A stretch of DNA of 64,000 nt from Photobacterium proteolyticum (GTDB lineage: Bacteria > Pseudomonadota > Gammaproteobacteria > Enterobacterales > Vibrionaceae). Position 1 is the first letter of the stretch. Each line of letters starts with the position of its first letter. The stretch is from assembly GCF_001939735.1 (NCBI RefSeq), contig NZ_MJIL01000090.1, positions 124,001-188,000 on the forward strand. The letters are read 5' to 3'. Shown here piece by piece: positions 53,179-62,817 of the stretch. A program made the translations under genes and the position numbers. The notes beneath the pieces are model-generated. The model did not search any database. It was not told the DNA's origin and worked only from the letters and a program-made list of their open reading frames with translations.

Positions 53179-54078
53179 ATGAAAAACATAGAAACAAAAT
53201 GGCTGCAAGATTTTCTTACCCTTGCTGAATTAAAAAACTTTTCTCATGCAGCTGCTGTTCGTAATGTTACTCAACCGGCATTTAGTCGACGAATAAAGTC
53301 GCTTGAAGCAGAGTTAGGTTTGGTATTAATTGACCGTAGCAAATCGCCTATCGAACTGACACTGTGCGGAAAGCAGTTTAAGACGACGGCACAATCCATT
53401 TTGCATCAAATAGATGAAGAAGTTAGCCGCCTGGCCGGAAGCTCATTTCACGGTCGTCATACTGTTCGGCTCAGTGCCGCACACTCTATTGCAATCAGCC
53501 TGTTACCTAAGTTGCATTCATGTTTGTTTGACCCAAAACTGAACACGAGTCTTTCGGTTGACGCCAATGAAGTAGATGATGCTGTTGAATTATTGATCGA
53601 CGGAAAATGTGACTTTCTTTTTTCCTTTTATGAAGACAGATTACAAGTTGCACCTTACAGATCAATCTATCTAGGGCGTAGTTATTTATATTGTGTTTCT
53701 GCTGTGGATGAAAACGGAGAAGCACTCTTTGATCTTGCAAATAACGAGGATGTCCCTTGCTTGGATTATACCCCAGAGAGTTATATGGGAAGAGCATTAC
53801 ATCGGGCAAATGGAAAGTTAACTCCTAATACCGTTTGTTCATCATCGATGACAGATTTTATTAAAGCGCTGGTATTGCAGGGTAAAGGAATTAGCTGGTT
53901 ACCGGATTATGCAATTAAAGAAGAGCTTGCGTCAGGGCAATTGGAAATATTAACTGAACGTGAGCCTGTGCCGTTAGATTTGTATGTGTACCGCTATTAT
54001 TCCAAGTTGCATTCCTCATGTGAAGCGATGTGGAATGAGCTAAGTCGTATTAGCCCGATGAAAGAGCTGAGCGGTTAA
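53179..54078 (+). CDS. LysR-family transcriptional regulator
   Basis: 299 residues. The N-terminal helix-turn-helix is LAELKNFSHAAAVRNVTQPA followed by FSRRIKSLEAELGLVLIDRS; the effector-binding domain runs from about 90. Divergent from DAACS copy 2 across a 386-bp gap (52793-53178), so it most likely regulates that gene. In that gap I see only AT-rich sequence and no single convincing operator. It differs in sequence from the LysR protein at 8179 although the arrangement is the same. Confidence 0.88.
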   Translation: MKNIETKWLQDFLTLAELKNFSHAAAVRNVTQPAFSRRIKSLEAELGLVLIDRSKSPIELTLCGKQFKTTAQSILHQIDEEVSRLAGSSFHGRHTVRLSAAHSIAISLLPKLHSCLFDPKLNTSLSVDANEVDDAVELLIDGKCDFLFSFYEDRLQVAPYRSIYLGRSYLYCVSAVDENGEALFDLANNEDVPCLDYTPESYMGRALHRANGKLTPNTVCSSSMTDFIKALVLQGKGISWLPDYAIKEELASGQLEILTEREPVPLDLYVYRYYSKLHSSCEAMWNELSRISPMKELSG

Positions 54079-54085
54079 CATTTAT

Positions 54086-54120
54086 AAAATAAAAGGGCTA
54101 GTTACTAGCCCTTTTATTTT
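54086..54120. terminator. Bidirectional terminator between LysR and aspA genes
   Basis: A 16-bp perfect stem (AAAATAAAAGGGCTAG with CTAGCCCTTTTATTTT) and 3-nt loop, with A and T runs on both sides: a textbook two-way intrinsic terminator between convergent genes. Confidence 0.9.
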
Positions 54121-54138
54121 TGCTTATAACATTTAATA

Positions 54139-55569
54139 TTAGTTATATAGCTTTGCTTTGTATTCTGGGTGCATCAAGTTCTGTACCGAGAAGATTTCTT
54201 CCAGTTGTTCTTCTGCCAGCAGCTTACGTTCAAGTGTTACCTCTTTAACGCTTTTGCCTGTTTCAGCACAGATCTTACCTACAATGTCACCTTCATGGTG
54301 GCCAATGAACGGGTTCAGATACGTGACGATACCAATCGAGTTAAACACGAAGTCTTCACAAACATTCTGGTTTACTGTGATGCCACTGATGCACTTATCA
54401 GCAAGGTTAACACAGGCATTACCAAGCAATTCAATTGACTCGAAGATTGCCTGACCGATAACTGGCTCCATAACATTAAGCTGAAGCTGGCCAGCTTCTG
54501 CTGCAAAAGTGACGGTTGTATCGTTACCGATCACTTTGAAGCAAACCTGGTTGACCACTTCAGGGATCACTGGGTTTACTTTGGCTGGCATGATGGAAGA
54601 ACCAGCTTGCATTTCAGGCAGGTTCAGTTCGTTAAGGCCTGCGCGTGGGCCAGATGAAAGCAGACGAAGATCGTTACATACTTTTGACAGTTTCACGGCC
54701 AGACGTTTCAGTGCTGCGTGAACCGTTACGTAAGCACCACAGTCAGAGGTGGCTTCAATCAGGTCTTCAGACGGTACACAGTCTAAGCCTGTCGCTTCGG
54801 CAAGGTATTTGACTGCCAGTTCCTGATAACCTTCTGGTGCGTTAAGGCCTGTGCCAATCGCTGTTGCGCCCAGGTTAACTTCAAGCAGTAGTGAAGCGGC
54901 ATACTTCAGGTTCTTGATTTCTTCTTTAACCAGAATGCTGAATGCATGGAATTCCTGGCCAACAGTCATAGGAACGGCGTCTTGAAGCTGGGTACGACCC
55001 ATTTTCAAAACGTCTTGGAACTCATCGCTCTTGGCATCAAAGGCTGCCTGCAGGTGTTCGATTGAGTCAATCATTTTCATGATGCTGTTATAGACAGCAA
55101 CACGGAAGCCTGTTGGGTATGCACAGTTGGTTGACTGGCTCTTGTTGACATGGTCATTAGGGTTAATGATGTCATATTCGCCTTTTTCGTGCCCTTTTAG
55201 TTCAAGGGCGACGTTGGCGATAACCTCGTTGGCATTCATGTTAACAGACGTACCCGCACCACCCTGATAGACATCAGAGATGAACTGATCCATGCATTTA
55301 CCTGTGGTTAGGATCAGATCACATGCCTCGACGATGTATTTGCCCACATCGCTTGGAATGGTGCCGAGCTCAGTATTCGCTTTAGCTGCTGCTTTTTTGG
55401 TAAAAACCATACCGCGAACAAATTCAGGCACATCAGAAATCTTCATCGACGAGATATTGAAGTTCTGGTAGGCGCGTAATGAATGGATCCCGTAATAAGC
55501 AGATGCTGGAATTTCAAGCTGACCAAGAAGATCTTCTTCAATACGTACTTTATTAGAATTGTCGAGCAT
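54139..55569 (-). CDS. aspA: Aspartate ammonia-lyase (aspartase)
   Basis: 476 residues, close to E. coli AspA (478). It begins RIEEDLLGQLEIPASAYYGI, carries the fumarase/aspartase signature GSSIMPAKVNPVIPEVVNQV, and the substrate-binding region GGAGTSVNMNANEVIANVAL. It converts aspartate to fumarate and ammonia. It is divergent from a Dcu carrier gene, as in the aspA-dcuA pairing of other gammaproteobacteria, so the pair can feed fumarate respiration. A CRP-like site lies 180 bp upstream. Confidence 0.96.
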   Translation of the reverse strand: MLDNSNKVRIEEDLLGQLEIPASAYYGIHSLRAYQNFNISSMKISDVPEFVRGMVFTKKAAAKANTELGTIPSDVGKYIVEACDLILTTGKCMDQFISDVYQGGAGTSVNMNANEVIANVALELKGHEKGEYDIINPNDHVNKSQSTNCAYPTGFRVAVYNSIMKMIDSIEHLQAAFDAKSDEFQDVLKMGRTQLQDAVPMTVGQEFHAFSILVKEEIKNLKYAASLLLEVNLGATAIGTGLNAPEGYQELAVKYLAEATGLDCVPSEDLIEATSDCGAYVTVHAALKRLAVKLSKVCNDLRLLSSGPRAGLNELNLPEMQAGSSIMPAKVNPVIPEVVNQVCFKVIGNDTTVTFAAEAGQLQLNVMEPVIGQAIFESIELLGNACVNLADKCISGITVNQNVCEDFVFNSIGIVTYLNPFIGHHEGDIVGKICAETGKSVKEVTLERKLLAEEQLEEIFSVQNLMHPEYKAKLYN

Positions 55570-55747
55570 AGCCGTTACCTTTATTGATAGTGAAATGACA
55601 CGGACACAATGTTCTTTTTATTGAACAAAGTGAAATGCTTAAAAGTAAGCAACAATGCATTTATTGCATAGTGCTAATTATTTAATCAAATAGTGTTTTC
55701 TTAGTTTGAAAATAATGAATAACTATGAATTTTAATTCAATTAAAAC

Positions 55748-55763
55748 CGTGATTTTGCTCACT
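55748..55763. promoter_or_regulatory. CRP-like site in the aspA/dcu divergent gap
   Basis: CGTGATTTTGCTCACT has both CRP half-sites (GTGA-N6-TCAC). It lies about 180 bp upstream of aspA and about 700 bp from the dcu gene. The E. coli aspA gene is under CRP and FNR control. I found no good FNR box (TTGAT-N4-ATCAA). The rest of the 898-bp gap 55570-56467 is AT-rich with no gene that I can support. Confidence 0.55.
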
Positions 55764-56467
55764 TATTTTATTATGTGATTCAGGTAGGGGTTTTATGTAT
55801 TACAAATAAATATCTAATACGTATAGTGGAAAAAAAAGCCAGTCTAACCATGTTAATTGTTGTGGTGTATTTTAATCTTCCTGGTTATTTGTGATTGTGG
55901 CTTGATTGTGGTGTGTTCTCGGTGGGTTGTATTTGTAATCAGTATGATGCTTATAGGTTGCCTCATATGATTTTGTCGAATATTCAGTGATCTGAGTAGT
56001 GTTTCTATGATGCTGATTTCGCATAACAACTTTATTTTCAGCATTTCAATCTCGCCGGAAAGCTAAGTACAGTTTATATAAATCAAGTCTATATAAGGTT
56101 GCTGAATGAATTGGGACGTGTAGATAAATAGCTGATAAAACTAATATTAGTCATGATCATTTTTTTGTTCATTTGATTGAATTTGCCTTCAAAGTCACAG
56201 CTAGTGTTAGCGAGTGTTATCAGAACGCCGGTATTTTCTCTTAATTACCCTTACTGCCCAGTTCATTGCATTCAAATAAATCTGAACAAATAACAATAAT
56301 AAATATACTGCGATGAGTCGTTATCAATAATTTTATCTTTATAGGCTTGTTACTCATATCTCTATATGTATCAGCAATTGAAAGCTGACTGGAAGCGTAT
56401 TGCTTGTTTCTTGATCAGGTTGGTTGAGAAACAAAAATAAATTATAAAACTAGAAAGAGGACTTACT

Positions 56468-57772
56468 ATGCTGTTGTTGGAAATCATTCTCTTATTGGGA
56501 TGTATTATTCTTGCTGCCCGGCTCGGCGGTATCGGCGTCGGATTGGCCGGTGGTGTCGGAATGGTGATTGCTGTCTATATTATGGGTTTGGCACCAGGCT
56601 CTATTCCTGTGTCTGTTATCTTAATCATTATGTCAGTTATTCTGGCCTTGTCTGTGATGCAGCAAGCTGGGGGGATGGGCTATATGGTGAAATGTGCAGA
56701 GAAGATGCTGCGCAATAATCCCAAATACATCAATATCCTTGCGCCAGCGACAACTTTTACCCTAACGACTCTTGCTGGAACGGGTTACACGGCAATGTCT
56801 GTATTGAACGTTATTCAGCAGGTTGCCAAAGATAATGGAGTGCGCCCAAGTCAGCCTCTGAGCTCGGCGGTTGTTGCCTCGCAAATTGCGATTACCGCTT
56901 CACCAATTTCCGGTGCAACAGCAGCTATGTATGTTGTTGTTGAGAAGATGGGTGTTAACTTCTTCGATGCCATTTGTGTGATTCTACCAGCAGCCCTTGT
57001 GGGTTCGGCAGTTGCTGCCTTTGTCGCAAGCAAGCAGGGTGTGGAACTGGCCGAGGATCCGATTTATCAGGAGCGCGTCAAGAAAGGCCTGGTCAACTTT
57101 AGCTCAGAAGAAGATAAAGATGCTGAGCCAACGCCTGAAGCAAAACGTTCTGTAATGCTATTTTTGGGTGGCGTGATCTTCATTGTTGCTATGCTGATGT
57201 TCAAATCGGTTATTGGCCATACACTAGGCTCTAAAGATATTATTGTTATCACCATGCTGTTTATCTCATTCGTGATGGCAATGACCTGTAAGGTACAGCT
57301 GACGGATATCAAGCATGCGCCAATTTTCCGAGACGGCGCAGAATCACTGATTGTTATCCTGGGTATTGTATGGCTGAGCTCGACGATCATCGGTGCCCAT
57401 ATCGGTGAAATTAAAGACGTGGCTGGTAGTGTGCTAAACCAGTATCCGGCTCTGTTGTCAGTTGTCTTCTTCGGTACCAGTGCCTTGTTGTTTAGCCAGG
57501 GCGCAACCAGTGCGCTGCTAGTACCGATTGCTGCTACGCTAGGTGTCGATGCTGGAACTATCTTGGCGAGCTTTGTTGCCGTCAGTGCGCTGTATATGAC
57601 TAACATCTACCCGACGACGGCGTTTGCTATCGCAACCGATGATACTGGCTCATTCTTGAGCAGTAAGTGGAACGGCTCACTGATCGTCAACCACCCATTC
57701 TTCCTGCCGGGCATGCTTGGCATTATTAGTGCTGTACCTGTTGGCTTCTTCCTGTCAGGGATTTTCATCTAA
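56468..57772 (+). CDS. Anaerobic C4-dicarboxylate transporter, DcuA/DcuB family
   Basis: 434 residues with 10-12 membrane helices. It opens ARLGGIGVGLAGGVGMVI like DcuA/DcuB, and keeps KMLRNNPKYINILAPATTF, the SSAVVASQIAITASPISGAT loop and the C-terminal NGSLIVNHPFFLPGMLGI. Dcu carriers exchange fumarate, malate or aspartate for succinate under anaerobic conditions. I cannot decide between DcuA and DcuB. AGAGGA precedes the ATG. It is divergent from aspA and ends at a strong terminator. Confidence 0.92.
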   Translation: MLLLEIILLLGCIILAARLGGIGVGLAGGVGMVIAVYIMGLAPGSIPVSVILIIMSVILALSVMQQAGGMGYMVKCAEKMLRNNPKYINILAPATTFTLTTLAGTGYTAMSVLNVIQQVAKDNGVRPSQPLSSAVVASQIAITASPISGATAAMYVVVEKMGVNFFDAICVILPAALVGSAVAAFVASKQGVELAEDPIYQERVKKGLVNFSSEEDKDAEPTPEAKRSVMLFLGGVIFIVAMLMFKSVIGHTLGSKDIIVITMLFISFVMAMTCKVQLTDIKHAPIFRDGAESLIVILGIVWLSSTIIGAHIGEIKDVAGSVLNQYPALLSVVFFGTSALLFSQGATSALLVPIAATLGVDAGTILASFVAVSALYMTNIYPTTAFAIATDDTGSFLSSKWNGSLIVNHPFFLPGMLGIISAVPVGFFLSGIFI

Positions 57773-57800
57773 TAATTATCATGGCGGTAAATCGATAGAA

Positions 57801-57829
57801 AAAGGCCAGGTATTCTTTACCTGGCCTTT
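57801..57829. terminator. Bidirectional terminator between dcu and DctA/GltP-type genes
   Basis: AAAGGCCAGGTA pairs perfectly with TACCTGGCCTTT (12 bp, 5-nt loop), flanked by an A run upstream and a T-rich stretch downstream, between convergent genes. Confidence 0.85.
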
Positions 57830-57856
57830 GCTTTTGTATCGCTGAGTTAGCGGGAT

Positions 57857-59146
57857 TTACGCTGCCTCTTCGCTAGTGCGGCCATAGACCTCACCTGTGT
57901 TGTTATACACTTCGGTGTCCAGCTCGTTTTCGCTACGGCCAACTAAGATAGATACCATCAAGTCGCCGCATACATTCACACTGGTACGTGCCATATCAAG
58001 GATACGGTCGATACCGGCAATAATCGCCAGTCCTTCCATTGGCAGGCCAACGGTGGTCAGAACCAGTGACAGCATGATAAGACCCGCACCCGGTACACCA
58101 GCCGTACCGATAGACGCTAGCGTAGCAGTCAAAATGATGGTCAGGTAGTCGGCAAACGCAAGATCAATCCCGAATGCCTGCGCAACAAACAGTGCAGCAA
58201 CACCCTGGTAAAGCGCCGTACCATCCATATTGATGGTTGCACCCAAAGGCAGAACAAAGCTTGAAATCCCTTTTGAGACACCCATTTCTTCACGTGCACA
58301 CTTGATCGTTGCAGGCAAAGTACCTGAACTGCTCGTGGTGGTGAACGCTACGGCTGCCGGGTTAACAAGCCCCTTGATATAAGGAATTGGATTTAGGCGA
58401 CCAACGAACTTGATAACACCAGAGTAGAACACCAGTACGTGCAGCAGGCTGCCAATATAGGCAACGGCAATTACTTTAAATAGTGGCAGCAGAATATCCA
58501 GACCGTACTTACCGGCAACCCAAGCCATCAGACCGAAGATACCGTAAGGCGCCAGCTTCATAACAAGCTCAGTCAGCTTGTACATTGCTTCGGCAAGGCT
58601 GTCGAACACGGCAATAGCAGGCTTGGCCTTTTCGCCACACAGGTTTAAAGCGACACCCAGACCAAGAGCGAAGACAATGATTTGCAGAATGTTACCGGCT
58701 GCCAGTGCGCTGATAGGGTTTTTTGGAACCAGATTAAGAATGGTTTGCACTAGCGTCGGAGCTTCCTTGGCTTCTGAGGCCGCAGCGGTTGCAGCCATGT
58801 TCAGGCCTTCGCCAGGAGTCAGCAATGTTGCCAGGCCCAGACCGATACTGATAGCTACAGCAGTCGTTCCGAGATAAATGGCGACAGATTTGACGCCGAT
58901 ACGGCCCATTTTACGGGTATCCTGCATTGACGTCACACCGACGACGAGCGAGCAGAAAACCAGAGGGACAATCAGCATTTTGATGGCGTTGATAAACAGA
59001 GTACCGATAGGCTTGAGTACTTCTGCATCAGGTCCGAGAATGCTTCCCGCAATGACACCCAGTACCATACCGACCAGAATTTTTTTCCACAGGGCCAGGT
59101 TGCCCCAAAAGCCAGCCTGGCTTTTCTTCACTTGTGCTTGTTCCAT
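57857..59146 (-). CDS. DctA/GltP-type dicarboxylate or glutamate:cation symporter
   Basis: 429 residues with the full set of family motifs: FTTTSSSGTLPATIKCA at hairpin 1, LPLGATINMDGTALYQG in helix 7, ASIGTAGVPGAGLIMLS at hairpin 2 and DRILDMARTSVNVCGD in helix 8. It imports C4-dicarboxylates or acidic amino acids with Na+ or H+. It is only distantly related to the two 395-residue copies. A perfect-consensus sigma-54 promoter lies at 59300-59314, and a sigma-54-dependent regulator is the next gene upstream, so control by that two-component system is likely. Confidence 0.9.
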   Translation of the reverse strand: MEQAQVKKSQAGFWGNLALWKKILVGMVLGVIAGSILGPDAEVLKPIGTLFINAIKMLIVPLVFCSLVVGVTSMQDTRKMGRIGVKSVAIYLGTTAVAISIGLGLATLLTPGEGLNMAATAAASEAKEAPTLVQTILNLVPKNPISALAAGNILQIIVFALGLGVALNLCGEKAKPAIAVFDSLAEAMYKLTELVMKLAPYGIFGLMAWVAGKYGLDILLPLFKVIAVAYIGSLLHVLVFYSGVIKFVGRLNPIPYIKGLVNPAAVAFTTTSSSGTLPATIKCAREEMGVSKGISSFVLPLGATINMDGTALYQGVAALFVAQAFGIDLAFADYLTIILTATLASIGTAGVPGAGLIMLSLVLTTVGLPMEGLAIIAGIDRILDMARTSVNVCGDLMVSILVGRSENELDTEVYNNTGEVYGRTSEEAA

Positions 59147-59299
59147 GTTAGTTCCTTGTCCGTTGCTTATCGACTACCGGTTCTCTGTAGCCAGATAGCC
59201 GGTAACACTGAAGTCAGGTAACACCCTGTATCTTCTTGTATGTAATACATTAATAAGCGGCTAAGTGGGCGTTTCCCACTGTACCTGGAGTTATATAAA

Positions 59300-59314
59300 G
59301 CAAGCAGAGTGCCA
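59300..59314 (-). promoter_or_regulatory. Sigma-54 promoter for the DctA/GltP-type symporter
   Basis: On the minus strand the sequence reads TGGCAC-TCTGC-TTGC, an exact match to the -24/-12 consensus TGGCAC-N5-TTGC. It lies 154 bp upstream of the symporter start, and transcription should begin near 59288. The nearby NtrC-type activator (59555-60967) has an intact GAFTGA loop for sigma-54 contact. Confidence 0.85.
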
Positions 59315-59393
59315 GTTTTGGATTTATCCACTATCCTTATGTTTTAAAAGAGAAAAGTAGAATATTAAAGGGGTGGGCGCTTGGTGGAAGGGG

Positions 59394-59495
59394 TATAACC
59401 AAAGGAATAAGTTACCGATGTAAAATTGATGTTATTCATTTGTGATCAGTAACTTATCCTATAAGACAGAGGTTATAACTTTTCTTTTGGTTATA
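59394..59495. promoter_or_regulatory. Candidate upstream activator sites for the sigma-54 promoter
   Basis: Two nested inverted pairs lie 80-180 bp upstream of the -24 element. TATAACCAAA (59394-59403) pairs with TTTGGTTATA (59486-59495), and ATAAGTTAC (59407-59415) with GTAACTTAT (59449-59457). A further GGTTATA is at 59471. Spaced inverted repeats at this distance are typical enhancer sites for NtrC/DctD-type activators. Confidence 0.6.
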
Positions 59496-59554
59496 GGGGT
59501 TTAGAAGCCCCGTTTTTAGTGCTTGGCTCTTGGTTAATGATTCTTGGCTATGGG

Positions 59555-60967
59555 TTATTGAGACTGGGCCTTCTTTAGTCGTTTGCTCAGGGCAGGTTGT
59601 GAGATCCCCAGTAACTTGGAGGCCAGAGACTGATTGCCCTGTGCGCGAAGCATGGCTTCGTTGACGAGGAGATCCCCCACCTCCTGTAGCGTGGGTAGCG
59701 GCCGCTCCGGGTTGAAAAGCATATGCTCGGCCAGATCTTCCGGCTCGGGTGCTGTGATCTCTCGGTCCAATACCTGCCGAAAAACGTCCATCGATAGCAT
59801 GTGCGAGCGATGCTGGCTCATCGCATCATAGGCGAGTGCCCGTAATTCGCGGATATTACCGGGGAAGGCATAGTTGGCCAGCAGAACCGGCAGCTCTTTG
59901 GGGATAGTTGGTTTGTTCTTCCCGAGTTCATCCGCAGCCTCCTGGAGAAAGTGCTCCAACAGTAGCGGAATATCCGTGCTGCGCTGGCGTAGCGGCGGGA
60001 TATCGACGCGGTGAGTTTTTAGACGGTAGAAAAGATCTTTGCGAAAATCGCCTTCTTTTTGTTTCTGTGCCAAATCCTGATGGGTTGCAACAATTACACG
60101 TGCCCGAAGCCGTTTCGGTCTGTCGCTGCCCAGCGGATAGTACTCACCTTCCTGTAACAGGCGCAGCAGCTTCACTTGCGATGCCTGGCTTAAATCGCCG
60201 ATTTCATCCAGAAACAGCGTCCCGCCAGCGGCCTGTTCGATCAGTCCGGCACGCGCCTTGTCCGCACCGGTAAATGCGCCGCGGTGGTGACCAAAAAGGG
60301 TATCGGCAAACACGTTGTCATCCAGTCCGGCGACATTGACACTGATCAGTGAGCCGGAGCGATCGCTGAGGGTGTGGATAGCTCTGGCTATCAGCTCTTT
60401 GCCGACGCCGCTTTCTCCGCAGATCATGACTGGCTGGCTGCTGGGCGCAACGGATTCAAGATACTGAAATACCGATCGCATGCCTTTGTCTTCGGTGATG
60501 ATCGACGAAAAGGCCTCTGGCCGCTCCAGGGTGTCGGTAAGGAAGCGACGACGCATCTCCTGATTCTCAAGACGCATTTCCTGCATCAGGATGGCGCGCT
60601 TGATCCCCTCGATAAGCCTATCTTCTTCTGTGGTCTTGACGAAGTAGTCGTAGGCACCCAGCCGGATGCAGTTCACCGCAGTTTCCAGTTGATTTAGGCC
60701 GCTTATGATAATAACGCCGATTTCCGGATACTCTTCGACAATTTGCTGGAGCAGGACTTCGCCGGAGACATTGGGCATCGTCAGGTCCAGCAGCACTAGG
60801 CCGATATTCTCCCGGGCGATGATATCCATGACTTCCCGGCTGTCCTGGCATTGGAAAATGTGGTTGATGCCGCCCCGTCGTTCCAGAACAATGCTGAGAC
60901 TGCGGAGAAAGGCCGCCTCATCATCAACCAGCAAGACGCCAAAACTAGGGTAGCGATTAATATTCAT
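59555..60967 (-). CDS. Sigma-54-dependent response regulator (NtrC/DctD type)
   Basis: 470 residues. The receiver (about 10-125) has phospho-acceptor Asp61 in VLLDLTMP. The AAA+ domain has Walker A GESGVGKE (about 184-191), the sigma-54 contact loop GAFTGA (230-235) and Walker B GGTLFLDEIGDL. The C-terminal Fis-type helix-turn-helix is ASKLLGISQPALSKRLKK. It overlaps the sensor kinase gene by 4 nt and should be phosphorylated by it. The most likely target is the symporter gene next to it, through the sites at 59300-59495. Confidence 0.93.
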   Translation of the reverse strand: MNINRYPSFGVLLVDDEAAFLRSLSIVLERRGGINHIFQCQDSREVMDIIARENIGLVLLDLTMPNVSGEVLLQQIVEEYPEIGVIIISGLNQLETAVNCIRLGAYDYFVKTTEEDRLIEGIKRAILMQEMRLENQEMRRRFLTDTLERPEAFSSIITEDKGMRSVFQYLESVAPSSQPVMICGESGVGKELIARAIHTLSDRSGSLISVNVAGLDDNVFADTLFGHHRGAFTGADKARAGLIEQAAGGTLFLDEIGDLSQASQVKLLRLLQEGEYYPLGSDRPKRLRARVIVATHQDLAQKQKEGDFRKDLFYRLKTHRVDIPPLRQRSTDIPLLLEHFLQEAADELGKNKPTIPKELPVLLANYAFPGNIRELRALAYDAMSQHRSHMLSMDVFRQVLDREITAPEPEDLAEHMLFNPERPLPTLQEVGDLLVNEAMLRAQGNQSLASKLLGISQPALSKRLKKAQSQ

Positions 60968-62676
60968 GAAGATGTTGTTCCTTTAATGGCGGGTAGCGAA
61001 AGGGTTACACAGGTTCCCTGAGCGAGTTTGGAATCGTAGGCCAGGGTACCACCATGCTCCTGAACAATACTGAAGGAGACGGAGAGCCCCAGTCCGGTAC
61101 CGCCCTGTTCCCGTTTGGTGGTAAAGAAAGGATCGCTCAGGTGAGGCAAGTGCTCGGGCGCAATGCCGTGTCCTTGGTCGCATACTTCAAATTTAAGCAT
61201 ATTGTCATGTGCCAGGTAGAAAGTGCGGACAGAAATACCATCGTTCGGGCTTTCCAGTGCCTGACAGGCATTGATGATCAAGTTGATCACGACCTGCTCG
61301 ATACGCTGGGCATTGCCTTCAAAGCATGGCAGGTTTTCGGTGTACTCAACCTTAAAGTGCCGGGTCGACTTGGAAATAGTATTGTCGACCAGGCGAATGG
61401 CTGTGGCGACAACATCATTTAGAACGACAGTTTCACTTAGTTCGGTCGGCTCCTGGCGGGCAAAATCCCGGAGATCATCGACAATCCTGCGGATCCTGTG
61501 AGTGCCGGTCAGCATGTCGTCAAGCATTGGCGGGATCTCGTCGCGCATCCGGCTGTATGCCAGGCCACCGATAAGAAAATCACCATGTTCCTGATAATGG
61601 GCTTCCAGGATATCTTCGGCATCCTGGTAGACATCTTTGAGGATCGGCAGATTGAGCAACAGCAGGCTGCTGGGGTTGTTGATTTCGTGGGCGACGCCAG
61701 AGACCAGTATCCCGAGAGAAGTCATCTTGTCGGCCTGAATTAACTGTTGTTGTTGCAGTTGTTGCTCCTGAGTACGCCTTGCGACTTCCCGGCTCAGGGC
61801 CCGGTTCCAGAACATGATAATACTGAGGATCAACAGCAGCAGCGTCGAGACAAAAGCGGCGGCCAAGCCAAGATTTTTCCAGCCCATGCCCTGATCTTCT
61901 AACGGCCCCAGCCATTTGTCGTACAGAGCCTGTTGCCGACCGGTATTTTTGAGGATAGCCAGCCCTTCGCTGAACTGGGCAAGCAGATCTTGTTTGCCCT
62001 TTAGTACGGAATACCCGTAGAGCTGGGCACCGAAAGGTTTACCTGCCGGGATGATGTTGGAGAGCTCGAGCACCTTGCCGGTGTATAGGCCGGGAAGGTT
62101 GGCAACTAGCGCGTAATCATGCTTTCCTGAAGCCAGTAGCCTCAGGGCGTCGGCATGGGTATCAACCAGCACCAATTTGGCCCCGACTTTATTCTGTAAC
62201 AGGTAATCATGCATGATGCCACCGCTTTGTACGATGACCTCTCTGTCCTTCAGTTCGGTGAGCTCAGAAATTGTCGGCAAGCCTTTACGGGTGAAAACGG
62301 ACTGGTGGATAACCGCATGCGGCGGCGAGAAGTCATAGCCTTTGGCACGTTCCTTGGAGAACACCATTCCCTGCAAGGCGTCAATTTCACCGGTCTCTAG
62401 TTGGTGACGCATTTCGTCCCAGCCGCCGAGTTGGATATCGACGTTGATCCCCATGACCTCGGCAATAGCCAGTGTCAGTTCGGTATTATAGCCGTCCGGC
62501 TCGCCTTTCTCGTTGAGAAACTCGTAGGGCGGGTAGTTATGATCGCCACCAACCCGGATTGTCTCGCCATGTCCGGCCGCCTCGGCAGAAAAGGGAAAGA
62601 TGCCGATCAAAAAAGCAATGCTCGTCAGAAAGATGCCGGTCAGGGGGCTTTTTGCCTTGGGGAAGGTGAAAATCAT
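60964..62676 (-). CDS. Sensor histidine kinase with periplasmic solute-binding domain
   Basis: 570 residues. A signal-like N-terminus (about 12-33) leads to a periplasmic SBP_bac_3 domain (about 38-255: VGGDHNYPPYEFLNEKGEPD, then GEIDALQGMVFSKERAKGYD). A membrane helix follows near 276-297, then HisKA with VSGVAHEINNPSS (His near 330) and HATPase with GHGIAPEHLPHLSDPFFTT and GGTGLGLSVSFSIVQEHGG. DctB itself uses a different (PDC-like) sensor, so this kinase may sense an amino acid or related ligand directly through the binding-protein fold. It is translationally coupled to its regulator. Confidence 0.92.
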   Translation of the reverse strand: MIFTFPKAKSPLTGIFLTSIAFLIGIFPFSAEAAGHGETIRVGGDHNYPPYEFLNEKGEPDGYNTELTLAIAEVMGINVDIQLGGWDEMRHQLETGEIDALQGMVFSKERAKGYDFSPPHAVIHQSVFTRKGLPTISELTELKDREVIVQSGGIMHDYLLQNKVGAKLVLVDTHADALRLLASGKHDYALVANLPGLYTGKVLELSNIIPAGKPFGAQLYGYSVLKGKQDLLAQFSEGLAILKNTGRQQALYDKWLGPLEDQGMGWKNLGLAAAFVSTLLLLILSIIMFWNRALSREVARRTQEQQLQQQQLIQADKMTSLGILVSGVAHEINNPSSLLLLNLPILKDVYQDAEDILEAHYQEHGDFLIGGLAYSRMRDEIPPMLDDMLTGTHRIRRIVDDLRDFARQEPTELSETVVLNDVVATAIRLVDNTISKSTRHFKVEYTENLPCFEGNAQRIEQVVINLIINACQALESPNDGISVRTFYLAHDNMLKFEVCDQGHGIAPEHLPHLSDPFFTTKREQGGTGLGLSVSFSIVQEHGGTLAYDSKLAQGTCVTLSLPAIKGTTSS

Positions 62677-62817
62677 ACTGTTGTCCTTAAGTGCTGAAGG
62701 TCTAGTTGCCTGAATGTGCCGTCAGCACCGAGCTAACCCGCTTGTTCCGTGGTGGCTTTGTTATTGATATTTTATATATTTGTAGCGAATAGCCAAGTGA
62801 TATAACTACAACTAATG

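Noticed and set aside
55853..56044. 63-aa frame in the aspA/dcu gap
   Set aside because: AT-driven composition, no start signal and no recognisable fold.
59500..59520. GGGG...CCCC hairpin followed by GTTTTT as the terminator of the regulator gene
   Set aside because: The T run is on the plus strand, whereas the regulator gene is on the minus strand; the stem is short and imperfect.
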